Positions 32,764-34,605 of a stretch of 34,605 nt of DNA are shown in pieces. Made by a program: the position numbers and the translations under genes. Under the pieces are notes generated by a model. The model was not told the origin of the DNA, made no database searches, and saw nothing but the letters and a program-made list of their open reading frames with translations. Each line of letters opens with the position of its first letter. Positions within the stretch are counted from its first letter, which is position 1. Origin of the DNA: a virus. The DNA is taken from IMG/VR virus record IMGVR_UViG_3300042936_000762, positions 1-34,605 of that record; one strand, written 5' to 3'.

Positions 32764-34605
32764 TTATCCTGTTATAGTCCAACCTTTACTTGTGATGATT
32801 AATCTATCACCTGCTGTTAATGAGGCAGCACCTGTAGCACTGGTTATGTTTATAGTTTTACCAACAATGTTTCCTTGAGCCGCCATATCATTAAACAGAG
32901 CAACTAAATTAGTATAAGTAATACCTGTATAAGATATATTTATTTGTGGTGAAGTTCCACCCCATTGACCAGTTAAAGCAACTGCTGGTAATCTTAAAGT
33001 CCTTACAAAGGTATTTCTATTTGCAACAACACCTGATATATCAAGCTTAGAAAATCTTGTAGAAAATGAGTATGTAGCACAAAACGGTGTAGTATTTCCG
33101 AGTGTTGTCGCATCTATAAGTGATGCCGTTGTTCCAAATGAAGAAGTATTTAATAATGTATTTACACCACTTCTTAATAACATACTGGTTGCTGATATTG
33201 CGGCATTACTCATAGTTCCTGTATTGAAGTTAAGAGTTTTTAAATTCCATGTATCTTGAAATGCGGTTGCGAATGAGGTCACGCCAGTTCCTAACACTGG
33301 AAGTGTAATAGATGTTAATGAATTACATCCATTAAAACAAGAAGTCATATTTGTAATACCATTTGTGACCACGGTTGTTGGTAGAGTAAGTGAGGTCAAT
33401 GATCTACAATTTTGAAATGCTGTTTGTAATCCTGTTCCTGTTAAAGCAGGCATAGATGAAGGAAGTGTAATAGAAGTTAAAGCATAACAACTATTAAAAC
33501 AAGAAGTAATGGTTGTGCATGCATTTAGTGATGTCGGAAGTTGAACCGAAGTCAAATTAAAACAACTTTCAAATGTTCTATTTAATGTGGTGATGCTGTT
33601 TGCTGCTGATGCTGGAAATGAAATTGTTTGTAAATTACCACTTGATAAGAATGTTGAGTTTAAGTCGGTCAGTGAAGTAAGAACCCAGTTGCTTGGAAAA
33701 ACAACAGAGGTCAGCACGGCACAAGAAGTAAAAGCAGACAGCATTGATGTTGGTGTTGGTGATCCAGCACTTGGAAATGTAATATAAGTAAGGTTATAAC
33801 ACTGATAGGCAAATGAAGCCATAGTAAAACTTCCATTCAGAGTTGTTGGCATATCTATTCTTACTATATTTGAACATCCATTAAATGTGCCTGAGAAGTT
33901 ATTAACCGTTAGTGTTGCTGGAAATGAAAAGTAAGCAAGAGCCTTACAATCCTGAAGCATATTCCCGCAGTTCCAAGTTGCTGTTCCTGATGTTGTTGGT
34001 ATATCCGCTCTCACCAATGACTGACTATTTAAGAAAGCATTAGTCCAATCAATAGTTCCTGATGTTCTTAATGCTGTAAGTTTCATATTTGTAAGTGAAT
34101 AACACCTCGCGAAGGCGGCAGAAAAAGAAGAGCATGTGTTGGTTGATGGTATAGTAAGATTATCTATTGATACACAATCAAGAAATGTGCTGTTAAAAGT
34201 AGTCACCGCATTTAATGTTAATGACGGTGGAAAACTAACCAAGTATAACTCTGAACATCCATTAAAAGTTAAGGCCAAAGTATTCAGTAGGGTCGCGCTC
34301 TCGGGCATTGTTATTTTTTTTAATGATACACATCCACTAAAACAAGAAGCCATACTTGTGCAAGAATTCATAGTTGTTGGTAGTATAACCTTTTGTAAAG
34401 CAAAACAATTTGTAAAGGCACTCGCCAATGATGACCCGGTCCATGTGGTAGGAAGTTTTACATATTCTAAATTTGAATAATTACCTAATGTTCCATTTGA
34501 ATATTTAGATGTGAGAGTAAGAGCAGATGCAATTGTATCACCGTGGTATAGTTCTAATAATCCTGATGGAAAATTCAAAGGCGAACCAAGATTTACAGGA
34601 GCAAT
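32764..34605 (-). CDS. PKD + leucine-rich-repeat tail fibre, C-terminal part (continued from position 1)
   Basis: Continuation of the gene that starts at 628. Residues about 145-600 of the 743-residue protein consist of BspA-type leucine-rich repeats of 23-25 residues with the core LxxLPTTxxxxxSLxxAFxxCxxL (for example KVILPTTMNSC, SCFSGCVSLKKITMP). The last 100 residues form a different cap (QINISYTGITYTNLVALFND, IINITSATG-like end). BspA-type repeats bind host surface proteins or polysaccharides. TTG 34578 would open a shorter frame within the window, but the intact frame across the junction shows it is internal. Confidence 0.82.
   Translation of the reverse strand: MAPVNLGSPLNFPSGLLELYHGDTIASALTLTSKYSNGTLGNYSNLEYVKLPTTWTGSSLASAFTNCFALQKVILPTTMNSCTSMASCFSGCVSLKKITMPESATLLNTLALTFNGCSELYLVSFPPSLTLNAVTTFNSTFLDCVSIDNLTIPSTNTCSSFSAAFARCYSLTNMKLTALRTSGTIDWTNAFLNSQSLVRADIPTTSGTATWNCGNMLQDCKALAYFSFPATLTVNNFSGTFNGCSNIVRIDMPTTLNGSFTMASFAYQCYNLTYITFPSAGSPTPTSMLSAFTSCAVLTSVVFPSNWVLTSLTDLNSTFLSSGNLQTISFPASAANSITTLNRTFESCFNLTSVQLPTSLNACTTITSCFNSCYALTSITLPSSMPALTGTGLQTAFQNCRSLTSLTLPTTVVTNGITNMTSCFNGCNSLTSITLPVLGTGVTSFATAFQDTWNLKTLNFNTGTMSNAAISATSMLLRSGVNTLLNTSSFGTTASLIDATTLGNTTPFCATYSFSTRFSKLDISGVVANRNTFVRTLRLPAVALTGQWGGTSPQINISYTGITYTNLVALFNDMAAQGNIVGKTINITSATGAASLTAGDRLIITSKGWTITG
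34368..34605. repeat. Right copy of contig-end overlap (circular junction)
   Basis: Matches 1-238 with four synonymous differences in the fibre gene. See the left copy. Confidence 0.9.

Overview
The window looks like the near-complete genome of a tailed, siphovirus-like phage of a Bacteroidota (Flavobacteria-type) host. The base composition is AT-rich and genes lack Shine-Dalgarno sequences. Five early promoters carry the Bacteroidota-type signals TTTG (or TTAG) and TAnnTTT(G/A) with exactly 20 bases between them. The two ends overlap: bases 1-238 repeat at 34368-34605 with four differences. The molecule therefore closes into a circle (or circularly permuted genome) of about 34,367 bp. One gene, a PKD plus leucine-rich-repeat fibre of 743 residues, runs in frame across the junction.

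Layout. A control region at 13944-14138 fires in both directions. To the right (plus strand) lies a short early cluster of small genes (14139-16971). It includes a GNAT-like protein, a winged-helix-like protein and a 530-base gene-free stretch (15741-16270) that looks like a large structured non-coding RNA. To the left (minus strand) are two small early genes and an SF2 helicase, closed by a strong terminator at 11531-11568.

Further left, from 11490 down to 6565, is a tightly overlapping minus-strand chain: a sigma-like protein with a zinc finger, small unknowns, a GIY-YIG nuclease, a second sigma-like protein, a small membrane protein, and the small and large terminase subunits. It is followed by a tail assembly chaperone with a probable -1 ribosomal frameshift on a run of nine T. 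Next come the host-recognition genes: two collagen-like fibres, a Kelch protein and the PKD/LRR fibre that wraps around the ends.

From 32748 down to 16968 the same strand carries a gp10-like tail protein, a tail protein, a 1494-residue tail hub/spike with a beta-roll, the tape measure, an XkdF-type protease fused to a KTSC domain, a scaffold-like protein, the major capsid protein, the tail tube, the portal, a connector and three small end-of-operon genes. This order is unusual, because the portal comes last and the chaperone is far from the tape measure.

No DNA polymerase, primase, integrase, repressor or endolysin can be recognised. The strongest candidates for something new are the structured RNA at 15741-16270, the mirror-symmetric operator/promoter region at 13944-14138, and the reordered virion module. 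All functional calls come from reading the sequence; no database search was run.
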